Source: Dryococelus australis
Taxonomy: Eukaryota; Arthropoda; Insecta; Phasmatodea; Phasmatidae
Assembly: GCA_029891345.1 (NCBI GenBank)
Contig: CM057000.1
Span: forward strand, 134,877,663-134,941,662
Length of the DNA stretch: 64,000 nt
Reading direction: 5' to 3'
Shown here: one piece after another, positions 1 to 11,364 of the stretch
Numbering within the stretch: the first letter of the stretch is position 1
How the letters are laid out: each line of letters begins with the position of its first letter
The notes under the pieces: model-generated
The model's input: only the letters and a program-made list of their open reading frames with translations
Database searches by the model: none
What the model was told of the DNA's origin: nothing
Program-made: the position numbers and the translations under genes

Positions 1-240
1 TTCAACATTATTCGCACTTTTTTATTAACGGGAAAATATATTGGTATTGTTACATAACTTGAGTTGATATTTATTTTGTTTACATGCTAGTTTAAATATA
101 TTATGATTATCTTCTTCTCCAGACATCATTGTGTTGTATCTTACAGTATCTCTTGTAATCTGTGTATATGTAAAATTAAATAATTTTTTTTAAATGTTTG
201 CTGGACTGTGTTTGCTGGTTTCTGTTGGGTGCAGTTGTAG

Positions 241-407
241 ATTGTAGACAAGGAAGGACAGAGGTTTTTACTACCTGCCTCTGTGAAGTTAATTGACCCT
301 CGCTTCCAATATGCCCGCTGGGATGACACGAGAGTTGGCCAACAGACAGTCGTGTCCTGCTCCAACTTTCAAGTTCAACGGCCGGAGTGGACCAAGGTCC
401 TCTCAAG
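241..407 (+). CDS. Internal coding exon of an unidentified host gene
   Basis: An open stretch of 55 codons plus 2 nt begins right after an in-frame TAG whose AG can serve as a 3' splice site (GTTGTAG). It ends at CTCAAG followed by GTACTAACC, a usable 5' splice site. The translation reads like ordinary protein (for example LIDPRFQYARWDDTR and VVSCSNFQVQRPEW), and its base composition is clearly richer in GC than the AT-rich DNA on both sides. The frame is open only between the two splice signals, as expected for an exon. I do not recognise the family. No partner exon in phase was found nearby, so the flanking introns would be long. The acceptor has a mediocre pyrimidine tract; the alternative AG at 234 is excluded because it leaves the TAG in frame. 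Confidence 0.6.
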
Positions 408-1010
408 GTACTAACCTGTTGCCTCATTCCTTTGCAAAACTTCATTCATTCATTCAGCTATGTTTGATTTTCTCCATAATTTTATTTTTGTAATTTCCCC
501 TCAGCCATTCAACGTAAGCTAGTTTTCAATTAAATTTTAATTTAAATGATTGTAAGTTTTTTTAAGTCAAGAAAGCAAACGAATGTTAATCAAATTTAAA
601 TACAATTCATCAGCTTACGAATACTGATAGACATGCACTCATAGCATTGTTTTCTCTTTTTACATAAGATATTATTGAAAAAATTAATCACATAACATAA
701 GGTATTTCAAAATAAATAATAAGTCACACTATTGGTTTTTAACTTGAAAGAAAAAGTTTTACTAAAAAAATCGTAATCACTTTCAAGACAGAATAAATTA
801 TACATCTTGGCATTAAAAATACTACATCACAACTTTAAATGAAATACTATCATTTTTACTGTTGCCTTCTGAGGAACATCACAACTTAAAATCATTACTT
901 CATGTTACATCAGAATCTTAAATAAAATACAAACATTGTTTAGCACTAAATTCTTACAAACATTGCACACAGAGATTGGGAATGTGTATTTCATAACAAC
1001 AGGCTTTTTT
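408..1010. other. AT-rich non-coding DNA
   Basis: No gene or recognisable repeat is visible; if the exon at 241-407 is real, this is the start of its downstream intron. Confidence 0.5.
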
Positions 1011-1012
1011 TA

Positions 1013-1248
1013 ACGAAAAAAAAACTCCATCTTACATCATTAAAACTGTGAAAAAATAATCATACCATATCCTGATACAACTTCAAAAATATTAAATTAC
1101 TCTATCAGTTATATGTACAAGACAAACAGGTTTTTCTATATAAAAAAAGCTCCGTCTTACGTCTTTAAAACTGTAAAAAAAATAATTGTACTATACGCTG
1201 ATACAACTTTAAAAATATTAAATGACTCTATCAGTTACATCTACAAGC
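1013..1248. repeat. Tandem duplication, period about 125 bp, two copies
   Basis: The block beginning CTTACATCATTAAAACTG at 1,031 recurs at 1,156 as CTTACGTCTTTAAAACTG. Both copies run on through a shared CTGATACAACTT segment and a CTCTATCAGTTA segment. The copies differ at scattered positions, so the duplication is not recent. Confidence 0.75.
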
Positions 1249-1379
1249 CATACATAAATTTTAACCATAAAAAACTCTCCCGTTCACCATTACGATGTCA
1301 AAAGATGTTTAGAGGGGAAATTTACATCAGTATATCATTGAAATAATACTAATATTAATAATAATAAAGTTTCTTAGTA

Positions 1380-1600
1380 GGATTTCCATTATGAATGATT
1401 TTTCTTTAAGAATCGTTACACCCAAATGCAACTTCTGTGGAATCGTTAAACTGAATGATTTTTTTTGAAATGTTAAAAATCAATGACATTTCTTTATAAA
1501 TAGTTACAAATCAATAAAATTTCTTTAAAATCTCGTTATGACTGAATGATTTTTCTTTAGAAATCGTTAAAACTTTATATTTTTCAATAATTAAACTGTA
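1380..1600. repeat. Degenerate short tandem repeats
   Basis: The phrase TGAATGATTTTTCTTTA and variants of AAATCGTTAAAA return about every 55-65 bp four times. Divergence is high and no coding potential is evident. Confidence 0.5.
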
Positions 1601-1709
1601 AAAACTTTTGAACCTATTAGAATTTTAAAAAAAATATCATTTCAAAATTTTAATAAATTTGTGAAATTATACAGCATAAGAAATCATTCCTCTCTCAAAA
1701 TGTGAATTT

Positions 1710-2822
1710 TCAATACAATTTACTTCTAGGGTTATGACCTAAGATTAATTTGCGTTTCTTAACTGGGATATCAACTACTGGTGAAGGAGGTAATGAGCTT
1801 GGGCTATAAATAATTTTTTTGCCATGACGGATTGAATATAGACGGAGGTGGAAAAATTAATTTATCTCGAGGTGTTTCAGGTGACAACATTTCAATAGAT
1901 GGCTGACTTGGAGCAGGTGATAAAAAAAATTAAAATTAAAAAATTCGTCTAATTCCTGTAACTAATTATCATTAGTAAATACAGCTTTCGGAGAGACGTT
2001 TAGAGAGGGAGATGTTGAATCTAACGGTTTACAATGAGAGAAAAACTTGGGTGTTGGCAGTTGTGGCTCACCATGTTTTCTTCTTTTTAAGTCTAAAGAT
2101 CCAAACAATGTAGGTGGGAGCACCGTGGCGGACAGTGCTGGAAACTTAGAAGGTGTGGATGCAGTTGCTGATGGTGCTATGGACACTCTCATAGACACTG
2201 GCACCATGGCAGATGGTGCTGGAAACTTGGAAGGTGTGGATACAGTAGCTGATGGTGCTATGGACACTCTCATAGACACTGGCACCATGGGAGATGGTGC
2301 TGGAAACTTGGAAGGTGTGGATGCAGTAGCTGATGGTGCTATGGACACTATCATAGACACTGGCACCATGGGAGATGGTGCTGGAAACTTTGAAGGTGTG
2401 GATGCAGTAGCTGATGGTGCTATGGACACTATCATAGACACTGGCACCATGGGAGATGGTGCTGGAAACTTTGAAGGTGTGGATGCAGTAGCTGATGGTG
2501 CTATGGACACTATCATAGACACTGGCATCATGGCAGATGGGGCTGGAAACTTGAAAGTTGTGGACGCAATAGTTGATGGCGGTGTGGACACTCTTGTAGA
2601 GGGTGATAATGATGCCATTACTGGTTGTAATGTGAAGCTAAACTCTTCTTCCTCTAATGGAGTAAAGAAACTGCTGACTAAATCATCCGAACCGCTGATT
2701 AGTCTATTGAAATACTCCCAATCCAAATCATCTATCTCTTCGTTATAATCTTGCGTAGGGAAGTCAATAAAATAGTTTTCATACGACCGCGACATCGCAA
2801 AGCAAACCGAACTAACAAACAA
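1710..2822 (-). CDS. Repeat-containing Pro/Ser/Thr-rich protein of unknown function, possibly decaying
   Basis: An ORF of 286 codons runs from 2,822 to 1,962. Because a TATA box sits only about 35-45 bp upstream of that first ATG, the second Met at 2,795 is the likelier start. Layout: an acidic, aromatic N-terminus of about 75 residues; five to six copies of a 27-residue repeat rich in Pro, Ser, Ala and Val with a KFPAPS core; then a basic C-terminus. After the stop near 1,962 the reading continues in coding-like sequence with frame changes, including a SPAPSQPS segment and a KKRKL basic motif, to a stop at 1,710. It therefore looks like a longer protein broken by a stop and about two frameshifts, or one with unrecognised splicing. 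The acidic head and basic KKRKL tail would suit a nuclear protein, but that is inference. It lies about 2 kb from the virus-derived block on the same strand, so a viral origin is possible but unproven. Confidence 0.5.
2150..2580. repeat. 81-bp tandem repeat array inside the ORF
   Basis: About five and a half copies of an 81-bp unit (core GCTGATGGTGCTATGGACAC, + strand) are present, with central copies nearly identical. The period is a multiple of three, so both strands stay open: the long + strand ORF here is a by-product of the repeat. The near identity of central copies points to recent unequal exchange or slippage. Confidence 0.9.
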
Positions 2823-2856
2823 CTGGAAAAAGTGGAAGGGGCATAGAGGCTGAAGT

Positions 2857-2866
2857 CCTATTTATA
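2857..2866 (-). promoter_or_regulatory. TATA box upstream of the repeat-protein gene
   Basis: TATAAATAGG on the minus strand lies about 60 nt upstream of the Met codon at 2,795, well placed for a start site near 2,830. Confidence 0.5.
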
Positions 2867-2869
2867 AAA

Positions 2870-3925
2870 ATTTCAAACTCCCTGGTCAAAACTTCGAGAA
2901 ACCTGATTTCTCTCCTCCAACCAGAAATCAGAAGTTCAAACATCCATTCCCCTCTCTCCCTGCACCCACGACTTTCAAATATCTTCAAACCAGCCCCCCC
3001 CCCCCCCCGAGATAAACCACTATCTTAAGTTTCTTGCTCGAAGAAATGAATAACCTTTATCCATTAACAAAAATTAATTCTGAATCATAACAATAGAGGG
3101 TATTTAATAAGTCCATTAAAATGGTTAGCAATGTAATAGAGATCAACATATTTAATAAAACAATCTATAATTTATAGGAAAAGGGAAAGTAATATTATTC
3201 ATAAAAACCATGCTATAATCTCTTTTAACCTTATCTAAGATAACTTCAATCTTTCAAAGAAAATATTTTCTTTCTTATTAGAAATATATCTTATCAAAGT
3301 CAAGAGACGTGATATGATTCAATTTTAGTAAATATGTTCTCGTTTTTCTTGTGTATATTATTTTCTCCTGCATAATGGAGTTTACAAAGTGAATATTAAT
3401 TTTTTCATCAAGTAGAGGACAAAATATTTATGGTAGAGAATTTTCAAACAGTTAGGAAGACATTTTGACCTTGTTAGTCTGGATGGTTGAAAAAACCGTT
3501 GACCTGAAATACCCTCCCCTCCAGGTACAGGGATGTCCTCATCTTTCGTGAAAAGCTAGGCGCCGGGGTTGTCTCCAGGGTATAATAAAACCAGAGTGTG
3601 TTCTGCGGGGGTTTTTGGGTTACCAACCTCTGAAATATCAGTTTATGTAGTTGGTACTATTGAAATTTAACCGTGAAGGAATGGTCACACTGCTAAGATC
3701 TCAGATCTCTAAATGTAACGATTTTTTGAGATATTGGCAAATGCTATACTTCTAAAATTCCGAAGCGAGTATAAATTACAAAGTTAATAACGTTTAATCG
3801 GAAAAATTCCACACAATTGATTTAAGTTTAAACATTTATAAAATTGAACATATCTACCTTTTTCAAATAAATGAAAGAATTTATTTTATCAATTACGTGT
3901 TACGTTCATTATTCCATGAAAGAAT
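2870..3925. other. No gene seen; contains a 15-base poly-C tract
   Basis: AT-rich sequence with a C run at 2,994-3,008. A GC-richer patch at 3,500-3,620 has a TATAATAA string near 3,580, but no ORF follows. Confidence 0.5.
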
Positions 3926-3939
3926 GTTATAGCAATACG

Positions 3940-4125
3940 TATCATAATGTAGCAATGTAACATACCAACATAACATATACTTACATATTGTAACATACCA
4001 ACATAACATATACTTACATATTGTAACATAACAACATAACATACACTTACATATAACATACCAACATATTGTGTAATAATGTAACATATCGTAACATACC
4101 AAAGTATCATAATGTAACATATCGT
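3940..4125. repeat. Minisatellite of CATAACATAYACTTACATATTG-like units
   Basis: A roughly 35-bp unit built on ACATACCAACATAACAT is repeated several times with drift. The weak ORFs across it are composition artefacts. Confidence 0.75.
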
Positions 4126-4139
4126 CTGTAACGTTTGAA

Positions 4140-4750
4140 CCCTTAGAAGGTAAACTAGATTACTTTCGTACATGACATAACCCAGACTCGAACCCAGTTT
4201 ATATCAACCAAACCAAGTGATTAGAGCGCTCAATTCCAGCACTTTTCTCTCGCAAGTCTCCGAGAAGAAACTATTATTCTTACCAAGATAAGTTTATTTA
4301 AATAAGGAATAGGGTATAAAAAATGTTAAGAAACATTTCTCATTTTTAAACATTTTTTTATTGACAAAATTAGGAAACTGCAGGATGTTACAAAACCTAG
4401 GACATAATAGACAATTGTTTCAAAATATATGCAAATACAGGTTGATTCAAAAAAATAATTTATCAATGAAGCAGCATAATATGTTCAAAAACATACAAAT
4501 TACACAATTGTTTAGATCATTTTAACACTAACAAACACAGAATGACACATAATTATTTCTTTCCAAAACAAAGTCGAAATGGTTTGCTCCACCGCGCTAA
4601 TAACTTGCTAATATTCAAATTACATTTTGATTTCTGTATGCAAGAACATGTGATTTTCATATCTTGTTGATCCATCTTTACAACTAGTGGATATCATATA
4701 AGCAAATACTTTTTATATTATATTTAATTCATCCTAAATAATGTCATATG
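4140..4750. other. No gene seen
   Basis: AT-rich. Around 4,190-4,235 a fragment resembling a tRNA-like B box (ACTCGAACCCAG) is present, without the rest of a SINE. Confidence 0.4.
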
Positions 4751-4752
4751 AC

Positions 4753-5247
4753 TCAATTAATATCCACAGGTGATTCGGGAGGAGAATCATCCGAGTCTGT
4801 TTCACTCCACTCAGTCCACGTTATCCAACTTAGCATTAATTTGGAGTTTTCCTCTGCAGAAAAAAAAAATAGAATTAGATCCATATGTTTTACGGATTTG
4901 TTTGGACACTTGTATTCTTTTTGAATACCTATTACTTTCTCCTTCTACATACTTTCTAAAATGTATTTTTGCTCAAATTCACCTACATATACTTCACGAT
5001 TATTTAGGTGATGTTTGCAAATAGCTCCAATACTCTCATACTCTACATATCCACTCTCCCATTATAAACCATGGCGATGCTTAGTAAGCCATCTATTTGT
5101 TTTCTTGTATTTAGGAGTTAGATATTTCCAGTCAAACGGCGATTTGAAGCTGAATACAGTAGTTTGTTCCTCCATATAAGCGATAGCAAATTTTATAATG
5201 ATACATTTTTTTTCTCCAGACTCAAATCCTTGCACATTGCAAAACAA
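4753..5247 (-). pseudogene. Small virus-associated protein of unassigned function, decayed
   Basis: One frame starts at ATG 5,247 and reads through one TAA (after HRHGL, followed by WESGYVEYES) and one TAG to a poly-T stretch near 4,862. There the frame shifts, and an acidic tail ends at 4,753. The segment around YKKTNRWLTKHRHGL followed by WESG matches, from memory, a family of small proteins common in insect genomes and found with DJR-capsid genes. Some members have been discussed as exonuclease-like, which I cannot confirm here. Its start lies 21 nt past the end of the DJR gene on the same strand, so the two probably formed one transcription unit. At about 165 codons it is near full length. 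It is broken by two stops and at least one frameshift. Confidence 0.6.
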
Positions 5248-5267
5248 CTCATCTTAGCCACGGTTCG

Positions 5268-6489
5268 TCACCTACTAAGACAATTGATTATTTTCACCAG
5301 CTTATCTCTTACATTGTAACTCGCTAATCTGTCGTGAATTATAAGAGCATAAGATCGTGTATTTTTTTGGAAATGGTATGTTTGCAATAATTTCAATCTG
5401 TGAATCATTCAAGCCTTTGCAATTATGTCATCTTCCTTGCTGACATTCAACATTAACCTTCCTATGGTTTTAAATGATTCAGGTTCTAGGATCAGTGAAC
5501 TAATTTCTTTATAATACATTTCCTTAAACTTTGAGTACATATCATACGAAATAAGGAATTCCCCATAGGCAAAGTTCATATTTAAATCCACATAAGGATA
5601 AGCTTGACTGTTTAGATACAGTGCAATATTTTTCATATCACAATTATCGAATACTGATCGATGCTCTTTTAAATTGTTTTGTAGATTTGTTTGAAAACAA
5701 ATGACAACATATCTCGGGTTTTCGGACGAAAACTTTATTTCACATTCCAAATGACTTTTTGCGATGTTGGCAGTGTTGGAAAAACCTCTAAAGCCCACGA
5801 TCTGAACGGAATGTCCAGATTCTTCCCTTTTTCGAAAAATTTCAAAAACTTTACGTGTTCACAAGTGTTAATTTCAATATGTGGTATCAACCATTCGACA
5901 CTGCTTAATCCAAATATTATCACTTCCTCATTATTAGCCGAACTGTATATAGCATTAAAATGCGTATTGCCGAATAGAATAACTAATTCTTGTTTAGGAT
6001 TTAATATGAGAAGTTTGTAGTCTTCAGCAAAACCTAAAACCATACTTAATGGCATAACAACTTTTTATTTTTCACCTGGGTTTATTTGTAGTGAGTAATC
6101 ACTAGCATTGTTCCACCCAGCCATAAGCCCTGTATAAATATCGTTTACAGTTCTTGAGAGATAGCTCTTTATCGTGGAAGTAATTCCAACAACTCATGTT
6201 TGATCGATTTCCACACCATTTACCAGATATGCAATTCTGTCGATTAAATGAAGTATTCCATTTCTTATTATTTTTGTAGTTGCTGGATTACTTGCATCAT
6301 CTGTCTTTCCAATTATTCCTCTAAACCTTAAACCTGATTTCGACGGTAACGTACAAATATCGTGATTTTGTATTGAAAACCTTACTTCCGAAGAAAACGT
6401 GCTCGGAATGTGTCATACACATGTATTTCCAATTTGGTGATTGCATTTTCATAAGTGATTAGTTCTTCAACATTAAGTATGTCTTCCAT
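5268..6489 (-). pseudogene. Double-jelly-roll (DJR) capsid-like protein, endogenised and broken
   Basis: About 407 codons, close to the family's usual 400 or so. The reading starts at ATG 6,489 (MEDILNVEEL) and ends at a TGA at 5,268-5,270. Family hallmarks recognised in order: the LNGVEID-like phrase (here LVNGVEIDQT) followed by VGITSTIKSY near residue 100; GFAEDYK near 150; VEWLIPH and IPFRSWALE near 200-230; then PRYVVICFQT, VFDNCDMKNI, LNSQAYPYVDLNMNF and YDMYSKFK in the second jelly roll; and LIIHDRL near the C-terminus. The gene is interrupted by stops after RFLRK (with a frameshift), after EIDQT (TGA), after PGEK (TAA), and before MIHRL (TGA), plus a frameshift near 5,750. The family supplies the major capsid protein of Polinton/adintovirus-related viruses; here it is a relic. 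Each break is a single base or indel, so decay is moderate. Confidence 0.85.
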
Positions 6490-6716
6490 TTATATTTACA
6501 GTATATCCTAATTCTTTTAAATACAATTCTTTGCCTCGTATTAACTTCACTGGTAGGTATCGTATTTGATGTGTGTGTTTTATGTTTGCGTTTATGTCTT
6601 TTTGTACTTTCTTTCTTAGAAATACGTTCCTTAGTGACATACTTCTTAAAAGAACCACATTTTTTTAGTCCGAATTTACTATTATACACAATACTCATTA
6701 TAATTGTAATGTTCAA
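6459..6716 (-). CDS. Small basic protein upstream of the DJR gene
   Basis: An 85-codon ORF ends 31 nt inside the DJR start region, overlapping it in another frame. The likelier start is the internal MSIVYNSK. It is strongly basic, with clusters such as KRHKRKHK around residues 40-47. A short Arg/Lys-rich protein beside a capsid gene would suit a DNA-binding core protein of a DJR virus, but no conserved family motif is seen, so the role is inferred from composition and position. It may not be functional. Confidence 0.4.
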   Translation of the reverse strand: MNITIIMSIVYNSKFGLKKCGSFKKYVTKERISKKESTKRHKRKHKTHTSNTIPTSEVNTRQRIVFKRIRIYCKYKWKTYLMLKN

Positions 6717-6719
6717 CGG

Positions 6720-8760
6720 AATGCAACCTTGATATCAAATAGATAATCCGATTAATCAGAAGTGAAATGAAACGCCCCAGCCTTACTACTTACATTGAAC
6801 CAGACAAACGGCAAATCCGTACGGGTATTGAAGCACCTGTACGAAGTTAGCTAATTACAATGTGTGGAGCCTTCGATACAAACTTGTAGCATGCGAACTC
6901 CGCCAACAAACCGAAGTTCATAGGCGGAATTTGAGGAACAGTAAACACAACATCCCTTAGCAGGTAATCGCAATGCGCCTTTGTTAGACCGTTAGCCGCA
7001 TTGTTAGCTAAGAGCTAAAGCTCTTATGTCGATGTTTAATTTCAACTCTGGGCTACTTCATGCCTAGAAATACTAATATGTTAATTTTGGTTATAGTTAT
7101 CATGATCTCAATGGACTTGTGTCCCTTCGCCCAGAACGTTGCTCTCACTTAAGTCAACATATAGTCAATTTCATATAACTTCAGTAAATTTTGATAGTTC
7201 TTGAAATTAAGTGCTGCCACTATGTATCGCTCTGCCACAGCCTTTCTGTCAGTGAAGAAAAACGATCTCTGAAAACAAACTACGAAATCATAGGCAAGCC
7301 TGAAAGACTGGCAACTTTTGTCCGGTACTCAGGCTACTATAACTGGTTGCAATATCCTACTGTTTTATTTTAGTTATAATCACATAATATGCTAGTTATG
7401 GTTCTGTTTGTTTTATTGATGGTGTGGGGAACAATAGTTTGACGTCTTTCGTGAGCCGTGATTGTTTTGCGGTTCATGTGAGAGAGTGGCGATTGTAACT
7501 TACATTGTTTTGGTGGTGCAGTGAAAAATGTTGTTCATACGGAAGTAACATTCAGTTGCCTAAAACCTCTAAAGTTTTAACTTCATCGAAAGGAGTGAAT
7601 AGATAAATGTGACGCTGTTAGTGCTGATGTGAGAAATAATCAACACAAATAAAACCTTGTATTTTTTAAATATAATGAACTACACTAAAAGGGCGTTTAT
7701 TTAAAACACGTACATGTGAAAACATCCCGCAAGAACAAAAGGCAATAAATACGTCACTGGTAATAACGATGTACCAAATGCATTATGTAAATATGTTCAG
7801 AAAATTTTACCTTTTCACGTAAAAATCGTTAGAAATGCAATAAAATAAATTAGGGCAAAACAAGGTTTCTCTAAAGTCCAAATATATATTAAAAATATTC
7901 TAACAGCAATTTAAGAAAACATACACGAAATTTTACTGTTCACTTCGTAATTCCTAAACACGTGCAGAACTTTGGATGATTACTTCACTAAAACCACTTT
8001 TGTCGGCCACTGATGATGTGAAATCATTTATTTGCTGACTTATTATTTTAATAACGACACTTCAGCTATTTCTTGAAAGCAACACATTTAAACTTCACAA
8101 CGTAAATACCTTTCCGATCGCGCTTCGCGAAGGTAAAAGAAAATGGCGGACTGCAGCACACAACAAACACTTCTACAAAGTGGCAGACAGGTGTATATTC
8201 AATTCACCGAGGCGACTGTTCTAAAAAAAAAAGGCATATGCGACGATGTAAATATAATGAAATACGCAATTAAAAAAATATTGAACTGCATATAAAATAT
8301 TCCGACACAATCGGCAAGGAAATCTCGCATATAGATGAATTTTGACGGAAGAGTAAACAATGGCAATCGGACAACGGCATTCCATCGGACAGGTGGAGAC
8401 CATAGACAAGGGTGATTGGTGGAGACCTTTCACAATAACCGTAATGTTCGCATGCTCTACTATAATATTTCTAAATATTCTTAAAATGCTTGCGCTATAA
8501 CTCAGATAAATTGTGCATTAGTCTATGAGCGTAATTTTACTCAAAGGTGTTGTAATTCTTATTAAATTTCTATACATTATAACTTTTAATGCCGAGTATT
8601 ATTTTCTTCTACCATCGCAAAAAAACCACCTACATAATAACGCGAATCCTGCAACAACCATAAGCTAACCCAGTACTCTGGAAATGGGGGCGTGTACTGT
8701 TTACAAGCTGTGTAGGTTGATCACAGCGTCTGTCAAATTTTAGTGAAGTTATATGAAACA
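6720..8760. other. No gene recognised
   Basis: Mixed composition with slightly GC-richer patches near 6,780-6,960 and 8,110-8,430. No ORF here has coding character, no inverted-repeat pair or Polinton end was found, and the right border of the viral block at 4,753-6,716 is not visible. Confidence 0.4.
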
Positions 8761-8764
8761 GACT

Positions 8765-9187
8765 ATAGGCTGTTCACGGTAAATTGAGCACTTTTGAGAG
8801 CCCTGCTTAAGACCTACTTGTATGCACGTTGTGTGCGCTTCCGCCTTATGTAAAATTAACATTGCCATGGGCCTCATCACTTTATTCACGCGTCTGTCAA
8901 GCGAAACCGCGAAATTATTAGAAAAGTAAAGATTGTACAATCTGCTCTTTTCTACACTACGATACATTAAAAAAACAGGACGCGAAGGAAATAATTTAAG
9001 TTATAACAAATTATTACCTCACAATTTTTATTTGAAGTTGAAGATATCTAGCTACTTTCAATCCATCGTTACCAACTTTACTGGGTGCACGTTACTCAGT
9101 GAGCCCGGTTAAAATATATGCAGGCAGAGCAGGGAGTTTTTTCTAAGGTTGATTTCAAAAGTGCTCACTTTATCGTGAACAACCTTT
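8765..9187 (+). mobile_element. MITE of the GGCTGTTCACG family, full length (about 423 bp)
   Basis: The left end GGCTGTTCACGGTAAATTG and right end CACTTTATCGTGAACAACC are inverted copies of each other over about 30 bp. Interior landmarks seen in sister copies are GAAAGCCCTGCTTAAG, CTACTTGTATGCACG and GTTACCAACTTTACTG. Flanks TATA/TTTATA fit a TA duplication. No coding capacity. Confidence 0.85.
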
Positions 9188-9884
9188 ATATCATAGTTGC
9201 TAAGCATATAATGAGAAACTCCAGAGCTGCTCGTGTGCTGATCTCTCACAGTGAACTTTTTAAAAACTTATAATCTTCCTTAAAGAGAGTGCATTACAAT
9301 ATCGATGTTTTTGTGTGTCGCTGCGTTCTACATAGAACCTATGTAACGCTTATTTAATTTAAATGTGGCCATTAATTGCATTTTCGTAACAATCGTTAAA
9401 CGAATTATTTTGTTATTGGGAATGCGACGGAGTATAGGTATGTGAAGATATCTTGACGGTAAATTTTAAGAGCCACAATTTTCGTTTCTTAATTTTTCTG
9501 TCACTCACGTGGTGCTGTAAACATTTTCCTTGACCGCAGATTCTATCAACTGAAAATCAGTGCCTGTATTTGTTTCGTTATATTCAGGAATTTGTCGAGT
9601 CTCTCCTGTGGCGCACACATTACATTCACATCCGCCTCAGCCATCAACTTGATGTGTAGCCAATCGCATCTGAGAGCGAAGGGGTACGTGGATTGCATTT
9701 AATTGTTGTATTTGCTTTTGATTTAATTATAAAATCGCAAAATTAATTAATAAAATATCCAATTCACCCGCTCACTGCGATAGGTACCACTATATGTTGC
9801 ACCTGAAAAACTTTAACAGATGAAATAAATCTAGATAAATCTGTCATAAAGTTGATCGATTGACTGGAAACGGCCTATTCATCC
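9188..9884. other. No gene recognised
   Basis: AT-rich single-copy-looking DNA with no coding signal. Confidence 0.4.
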
Positions 9885-10001
9885 CTCGGTGTTATGCTTA
9901 AAGGCTTATCAGGGTACGACTTATAAACTAACTTATGACTTAACTTAAACTAGCACCCATGCCTCGCCTAGGATTCGAACCTGTAATTTGGATGCTCAGG
10001 A
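9885..10001 (-). repeat. tRNA-derived SINE fragment (second family)
   Basis: On the minus strand a B-box-like GGTTCGAATCCT at about 9,969-9,980 is followed by GGCGAGGCATGGGTGCTAG and a tail with GTTTAAGTTAAGTCATAAG. The same order occurs at 62,820-62,990 on the plus strand, showing that it is a dispersed element. Confidence 0.65.
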
Positions 10002-10223
10002 AATCTTCCAATTATTTCAGAAATTTGATAACATTAATCTTGTAAAGTTTTGTGAACAGCTCATCACACACGAGAATGAGTAAATTGTACGCTTCAACAA
10101 GATAGCAGTTCCCACTATAAATAACTCATGGCATCAGTTCCAGACATTTTGCAGTGTAATTGAAACAATTTTTATTCAATCAACATACTGGTTGCCTAAA
10201 TACACAGATGTGCTAGAAAAGCT

Positions 10224-10277
<54 letters not shown>

Positions 10278-11358
10278 AACCTGTTAACGCACAGCGGTAC
10301 TAACAGCTCAGCATTAAGAAGAGAGATGTACAAGTAAGCTCATTGATTCATTTTCTCCCTGGGAAAGGGTAGTATGTAAGGATTCAAGTATCTTTCAACG
10401 ATGGGTTAAATGGTTAAAATTACATGGGAATCGCTATGTTTATACGACGATATGTTTGATTGTGTAATCCGAATATTTGGCAATATTACGGAACTAAGTG
10501 AGAGTATAAAAACTTTATAATAATTTATTTTACCAAACCAGTCCTGAAGATTTAATATCTACACGATTAAACATAGCCTATGACCATTTGGAAGATTGTA
10601 TCTTTATAATAGAGAAAGAATTATAAGAATCGGTCGGATAGTTTCCGGGATTAGCCGTTACACACAAACAAACAAATTCATATTACCTCTCTATAATATT
10701 ACTAGATATTTGGCGTCGTTACTACACGATTTGGTATTTTCACTACTAATTTGATTTTTTTTCCTGTACAAACGTAGGAAAGCTTATATTGATCATGCAT
10801 GTTAAAAATTTTGTTATAGTTAATTCATGGTTGATTCCAACTTGTGAGAAGCCCTGCTAAAGTTTTACTTTGAAGTTATTGAGGCCTCATGCAAACAAAG
10901 CTAAGCTAAATTTTGATAATTATACTGAAGGGACCATACACAGCATTCGTGTGCACACAGTTAAATAACATTTTGCGTATGAACTGTTTCATACTAGGCG
11001 TTACCAACATACATATTTTCTGTTTCTAATCATATTATTATTAAATTAAATATTTAAATTTGTAGATAAAATATAGTTAAAAGTCTAACTATACCAAAAA
11101 TTCACATGTTTTCACTTTAACAGAAGTAAAAAATGTTTGCGATACGTTACGTATTTAGGAAACTACCAAACACGTCATACATGGGGTGATTTTTCACAAG
11201 TTTGATTTTAAAAATTCTTAGAATTCCATATACAGCCTATATCCGTGCTTACTCACTATTTGCACACACTTATGTGGTGCATTTGCAAACTATTTCTTGC
11301 AGGATATGTGTATGAAAGACAGACTTGACCAGCTTGAGGATTACTTCTAAAAATGTTT
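10002..11358. other. No gene recognised; (TA)n microsatellite at 10,230-10,269
   Basis: A dinucleotide run of about 20 TA units lies at 10,230-10,269. At 10,612-10,712 the text CGGATAGTTTCC...AGCCGTTACACACAAACAAAC...TATAATATTAC resembles the 3' tail common in RTE-like LINEs, as a fragment only. The rest is featureless. Confidence 0.45.
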
Positions 11359-11364
11359 ATTACT
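11359..11364. repeat. Left target-site duplication of the Polinton-like element (ATTACT)
   Basis: The six bases directly outside the left inverted repeat match ATTATT at 17,520-17,525 in five of six positions. Polinton/Maverick integrases leave 6-bp duplications. Confidence 0.7.

Noticed and set aside
2047-2748. 233-codon plus-strand ORF rich in Gly-Asp-Val
   Set aside because: It mirrors the 81-bp repeat of the minus-strand gene; the minus strand has the TATA box and non-repetitive ends.
3889-4173. Tyr/Cys-rich ORFs
   Set aside because: Artefacts of the CATAACATA minisatellite.
4770-5024. 84-codon plus-strand ORF
   Set aside because: It lies antisense to the small virus-associated gene, whose minus-strand frame carries the recognisable motifs.
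5691-6020. 109-codon plus-strand ORF
   Set aside because: Antisense shadow of the DJR gene.
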